Below are positions 60,667 through 64,000 of a stretch of 64,000 bases of DNA, in pieces (within the stretch, counting starts at the first letter, position 1; each line of letters opens with the position of its first letter). The DNA lies in the NCBI GenBank assembly GCA_015063235.1, contig SUSW01000021.1, positions 56,185 through 120,184 of the forward strand. Direction: 5' to 3'. The DNA is from Thermoplasmata archaeon. Lineage in GTDB: Archaea > Thermoplasmatota > Thermoplasmata > Methanomassiliicoccales > Methanomethylophilaceae. The position numbers and the translations under genes are program-made. The notes below the pieces were generated by a model. It did not search any database. It was given only the letters and a program-made list of their open reading frames with translations, and was not told where the DNA came from.

Positions 60667-63567
60667 ATGGCATACGATTACGGAACGATGGAGAAGAAGT
60701 GGCAGGCCCGTTGGATAGAGGCGGGACTGGACAGGTCAGATAGGGATGACAGCAAGCCGAAGTACATGGCGATCTTCGCATATCCAGGTGTCACCGGGTA
60801 TCTTCACGTGGGACATCTGAGGGGCTACACCTATCTCGACGCCATCGCCAGATACAAGCGCATGACCGGATACAATGTCCTGTTCCCAGTGGGAACACAT
60901 GCCACTGGAAACGGAGGCATCAGCCTTTTCAGGAAGATCTCCAGGGGAGACGAGAACACCATCGACTACCTGAAGAGGAACGGATGCACCGACGAGGACA
61001 TCGCCAAGATGAAAGGCCCTATGGATGTCATCGAATTCTTCAATAACGTTTACCAGAACGAGTACTGGCGCAGATTCGGATTCCTGTCCGACTGGCGCAG
61101 ATTCACTTGTACGCTCTATCCCGATTATGCGAAGTTCATCGATTGGCAGTTCAGGAAGCTCCATGATGCAGGTATGCTCATCCAGAAGCCCTATTACGCC
61201 CCTGTCTGCCCCAACTGCGGACCCGTCGCTGTTGATGCGTCGGAGACAGATATCTCCAAGGGCGGAAAGGCGGAGACGCAGGAGTACACGCTGTTGAAGT
61301 TCAAGCATGGAGATGAATATCTGATCGCAGCCACCCTCAGGCCCGAGACCGTCTACGGACAGGTCTGCTTCTGGGTCGATCCCGAGACTGAGTACAAGAG
61401 GATAAGGTACAACGGCGAGACCTGGATAGTCTCACCCCAGGCGGCAGAGAAGATGAAGCTCCAGAAGGACGGTATCGAGGAGCTCGATTCCATTCCCGGA
61501 AAGGACATGGTCGGATGGATGTGCGAAGCACCGATGATCCACCGCGAGATCCCCGTTTTCCCCGCGACCTTCGTCAACCCAGATGTAGGTACCGGATTGG
61601 TCACATCGGTCCCTTCGGATGCACCCGATGACTGGATATCCCTGGAGGCAATCAAGAAGAATCCAGAGATGATTACAAAGTACGGACTCTCCCAGGAGAT
61701 ACTCGATAAGGCCGTCCCCATCTCTATCATTGAGATGAAGGGATACGGAGACTTCCCCGCCAAGGATATCATCGATAAGCTGGGAATCAAAGAGCCCGGG
61801 GACCCGAAACTGCTGGATGCAAAGCACATCGTCTACAAGGACGGTTTCCACACCGGAAAGATGAAGGACATCTGCGGTGAGTTCGCAGGACTCCGTGTCC
61901 AGGAGGCCCAGGAGAAGATGAAGCAGGCCATGATCTCATCCGGTGAAGCGGATACATTCTACGATCTCACCGAGGAAGTGGTCTGCAGATGCGGTTCACG
62001 CGTTCACATCAAGAGGATCGACGACCAGTGGTTCATCAACTATGCTGATCCCAAGTACACCCAGATGACCAAAGACCACTGCAAGGATATGGAGCTTAAC
62101 CCTCCCGAGTGGTCAGATAATGTCTACGGAGTCCTTGATTGGTTCAGGGAGAGAGCATGTGTAAGGTTAGGGAACTGGCTGGGAACGAAGTTCCCCTACG
62201 ATGACAAGTGGATCATCGAGGCCATCTCCGATTCAACACTCTACCCCGTCTATTACATCATTTCGATCTATGCCAACGAGAAGCAGATCCAGCCTGAGCA
62301 GATGACCGAGGCCTTCTTTGACTATGTCATCCTTGGCAAGGGAGATATCAGTGAAGTTTCCAAGAGCACAGGGATATCGGAGAATCTGCTAGATAAGATC
62401 AGGAAGGATGTCCTTTACTGGTATCCTCTCGACCTTAACTTGGGCGGAAAGGAGCATATGACTGTCCACTTCCCGGCTTTCCTCATGAACCATGTGGCCA
62501 TCCTTCCTCCGGAGATGTGGCCCAAGGGAATCACCGTCAACTGGTATATCACCGGAAAGAAGGACAAGACCGGAGAGGCAACAAAGATATCCAAATCCAA
62601 AGGTGGCGCCCAGCCCATACCCGGTGCAGCGGCCAAGTTCGGTGTCGATGCCATGCGTCTGTACTACGCCAACGTCGCATCCATGTTCGTGGATGTCGAG
62701 TGGGACGAGGACACCGTGCTGACGTACCGTCAGAGGGTAGACAGGATCATGATGGCCGTTCAGGACCTCATCGTTTCCGAATCGGATTCTCCCAAGACCG
62801 GAATCGATTCCTGGCTTATCTCCAGGTTCAACAACCACCTCATCAACATCCGCAAGGCGATGGACAAGAACGATCTAAGGGCGATGACCACCATCACCTA
62901 CTTCGACATGTTCAACGACATGAAATGGTACAACAGACGCGGAGGAAGCAACAGGGAGACCATCCTCGAGGCTCTGAAGATCTGGATCCAGTGCATGATG
63001 CCAGTCACCCCCCATACGGCCGAGGAGCTTTGGGCCCAGGCAGGATTCGAGGGCTTGGTATCATCGAACCAGCTGCCCATGTCCGATGAAACGAAGGTCT
63101 CCGTCGCAGCTGAATACGGAGAGAACCTCCTCAGGGAGGCCATGTCCGACATCACCGAGATCAGGAAGATAGCGGGAATCGATGTGAAGAAGATCGTTCT
63201 GTATACATCTGCACAGTGGAAGAAGGACGTCATGTCCATGGCCATCGATATGATGAAGGACGGTAAGCTAACCATTCCCGATCTCACCAAGGCCTGCATG
63301 GCAAGGGATGATCTGAGGAAGAATGGAAAGGCGGTGTCATCCCTGGCACAGAAGGTGGCCGTTGAGTTCCAGAGGTCCACTATAGAGCAGAAGCTGCCTG
63401 TGGTCGAGACCGACGAGACCAAGCTGTTCTCATCAGCCGCAGCATTCCTCTCTGAGGAGAACGGGGTGCCCGTAGAGGTCTACAGCGCCGATGCGGATGG
63501 CATCTACGACCCTCAGGGCAAGGCCAAGGTCGCCATACCCGGAAGGCCTGCGATCTACCTCGAGTGA
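60667..63567 (+). CDS. leuS: Leucyl-tRNA synthetase (archaeal type)
   Basis: 966-aa class I synthetase that charges tRNA-Leu. The HIGH motif appears as YLHVGHLRGYT, the CP1 editing domain spans about residues 230-450, and KMSKS appears as ATKISKSKGG. The Cys pair in CPNCGP near residue 180 and CRCG further on can bind zinc. The length and domain order match archaeal/eukaryotic LeuRS. A TATA box AAGTATATTTATAC lies at about 60610-60624 and the ATG is at 60667. A terminator follows. Confidence 0.94.
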   Translation: MAYDYGTMEKKWQARWIEAGLDRSDRDDSKPKYMAIFAYPGVTGYLHVGHLRGYTYLDAIARYKRMTGYNVLFPVGTHATGNGGISLFRKISRGDENTIDYLKRNGCTDEDIAKMKGPMDVIEFFNNVYQNEYWRRFGFLSDWRRFTCTLYPDYAKFIDWQFRKLHDAGMLIQKPYYAPVCPNCGPVAVDASETDISKGGKAETQEYTLLKFKHGDEYLIAATLRPETVYGQVCFWVDPETEYKRIRYNGETWIVSPQAAEKMKLQKDGIEELDSIPGKDMVGWMCEAPMIHREIPVFPATFVNPDVGTGLVTSVPSDAPDDWISLEAIKKNPEMITKYGLSQEILDKAVPISIIEMKGYGDFPAKDIIDKLGIKEPGDPKLLDAKHIVYKDGFHTGKMKDICGEFAGLRVQEAQEKMKQAMISSGEADTFYDLTEEVVCRCGSRVHIKRIDDQWFINYADPKYTQMTKDHCKDMELNPPEWSDNVYGVLDWFRERACVRLGNWLGTKFPYDDKWIIEAISDSTLYPVYYIISIYANEKQIQPEQMTEAFFDYVILGKGDISEVSKSTGISENLLDKIRKDVLYWYPLDLNLGGKEHMTVHFPAFLMNHVAILPPEMWPKGITVNWYITGKKDKTGEATKISKSKGGAQPIPGAAAKFGVDAMRLYYANVASMFVDVEWDEDTVLTYRQRVDRIMMAVQDLIVSESDSPKTGIDSWLISRFNNHLINIRKAMDKNDLRAMTTITYFDMFNDMKWYNRRGGSNRETILEALKIWIQCMMPVTPHTAEELWAQAGFEGLVSSNQLPMSDETKVSVAAEYGENLLREAMSDITEIRKIAGIDVKKIVLYTSAQWKKDVMSMAIDMMKDGKLTIPDLTKACMARDDLRKNGKAVSSLAQKVAVEFQRSTIEQKLPVVETDETKLFSSAAAFLSEENGVPVEVYSADADGIYDPQGKAKVAIPGRPAIYLE

Positions 63568-63576
63568 TAATCATTT

Positions 63577-63596
63577 CCCCGTTGAAACACACGGGG
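63577..63596 (+). terminator. Terminator of leuS
   Basis: CCCCGT-tgaaacac-ACGGGG followed by TTTTCATTTC. Confidence 0.85.
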
Positions 63597-63670
63597 TTTT
63601 CATTTCACATCCAATCCGGACCTCAATCCGTATGCGATTAAGGAGATGTACAAGGAAAGGGCAGTTCGGA

Positions 63671-63724
63671 GAAGCTGTTCTCATCGAGAACAGCTATCCC
63701 ACTGACAGTCACCAGCGGGATAGC
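63671..63724. terminator. Double hairpin downstream of the right-edge gene
   Basis: AGCTGTTCTC-atc-GAGAACAGCT (10 bp) overlaps AGCTATCCC-(16 nt)-GGGATAGCT (9 bp). The two stems share AGCT, so they are mutually exclusive. It lies just beyond the stop of the minus-strand gene at 63743 and is probably its terminator. Confidence 0.45.
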
Positions 63725-63742
63725 TGCCGTCATCAAATGGTT

Positions 63743-64000
63743 TCAGAATAGTTGAAAATTGCGTAACGGCGTGAACCATTCTTTGAGGTTGTACTTCAGA
63801 TCGAAGATCATTACTTCCAGGTACTTGCGTGCCGTGTCTATGAAGCCCGTCGCTAAATCATCTACCGGCTCTTTATCTTCACCGGCTGTCACCGCTTTAG
63901 CGACACTGCCATCGACTTCGAACAGATGTCCGCCGATCTGATTGCCTATCAACCATCTTCCATCTGTATCATACCATTCTCTTATATCGAACGATTTGCT
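63743..64000 (-). CDS. Partial hypothetical protein cut by the right edge
   Basis: An open minus-strand frame runs from the window edge to TGA at 63743 and gives the last 85 residues of a protein. It shows no internal stop and amino-acid content normal for a soluble protein (FDIREWYDTDGRW near the cut, KYLEVMIFDLKYNLKEWF near the end). I do not recognise it. The start lies outside the window. Confidence 0.55.
   Translation of the reverse strand, partial: SKSFDIREWYDTDGRWLIGNQIGGHLFEVDGSVAKAVTAGEDKEPVDDLATGFIDTARKYLEVMIFDLKYNLKEWFTPLRNFQLF

Noticed and set aside
1..64000. CRISPR array, insertion sequences or prophage genes
   Set aside because: No spaced direct repeats, transposase, integrase or phage structural genes were seen.

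Overview
The window looks like chromosome of a methanogenic archaeon, most likely of the order Methanomassiliicoccales (gut or rumen relatives of Methanomethylophilus). Archaeal features read directly from the sequence are TATA-box promoters about 25-30 nt upstream of leaderless or short-leader starts, a Pelota gene, an archaeal-type leucyl-tRNA synthetase, an archaeal Tad/FlaJ-like secretion pair, and several ferredoxin-dependent 2-oxoacid oxidoreductases. The order-level call rests mainly on stop-codon use. Of 57 protein genes, about 50 end in TGA, six in TAA and only one in TAG. Both TAG codons met in genes here (5380-5382 and 1838-1840) are followed by long open sequence in the same frame. 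That is what a pyrrolysine-encoding lineage would show, although no pyl or methylamine methyltransferase gene lies in the window.

Layout. 1-3.3 kb: five unrecognised small proteins, four of them in a tight operon. 3.4-4.2 kb: a LicD-like transferase. 4.2-6.6 kb: a BspA-type leucine-rich-repeat protein interrupted by one in-frame TAG. 6.7-7.1 kb: an unassigned, heavily structured RNA candidate. 7.2-11.6 kb: orphan DNA cytosine methyltransferase, tyrosine-phosphatase-like protein, aminotransferase and a Fic protein without the catalytic His. 11.9-14.2 kb: B12-dependent ribonucleotide reductase. 14.2-20.7 kb: Tad-like ATPase, membrane platform and pilin-like proteins around a U32 peptidase. 20.8-24.8 kb: alpha/beta hydrolase and a branched-chain 2-oxoacid:ferredoxin oxidoreductase operon (vor). 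25-33 kb: one long operon of acyl-CoA synthetases alternating with XRE-cupin regulators and an ACT-ACT-metallo-beta-lactamase fusion. 33-40 kb: Fic protein, small housekeeping or unknown genes, then polyphosphate kinase (ppk1) facing a PPK2-type phosphotransferase. 40-46 kb: two phenylacetate-CoA ligases, an ACT protein, a GTPase-dead EF-Tu/SelB-like protein, an HTH regulator and Pelota. 46.5-51 kb: carA-carB and tRNA-Leu(UAG). 51-55 kb: nitroreductase, GtrA and indolepyruvate oxidoreductase iorAB. 55-56.3 kb: RHH regulator plus a truncated FtsZ-like GTPase. 56.7-60.5 kb: an amino-acid ABC transporter whose permease carries three tandem binding domains. 60.7-63.6 kb: leuS. The right edge cuts a further gene.

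How it works together (inference). Much of 20.8-55 kb fits scavenging of carboxylic acids for amino-acid synthesis. Acyl-CoA synthetases would activate branched-chain fatty acids and VOR would carboxylate them reductively to branched-chain 2-oxoacids. PaaK ligases would activate aryl acetates and IOR would make arylpyruvates. Aminotransferases would finish the amino acids. A near-identical 15-bp palindrome (TTACGAA-N-TTCGTAA) lies 31-33 nt upstream of the TATA boxes of the acyl-CoA synthetase operon and of the first paaK, which links the two branches. Other notable points are a CarA whose catalytic cysteine is alanine, repeated TGTC-N-GACA sites in front of the RHH-FtsZ unit, and a 16-bp palindrome between pelA and carA.
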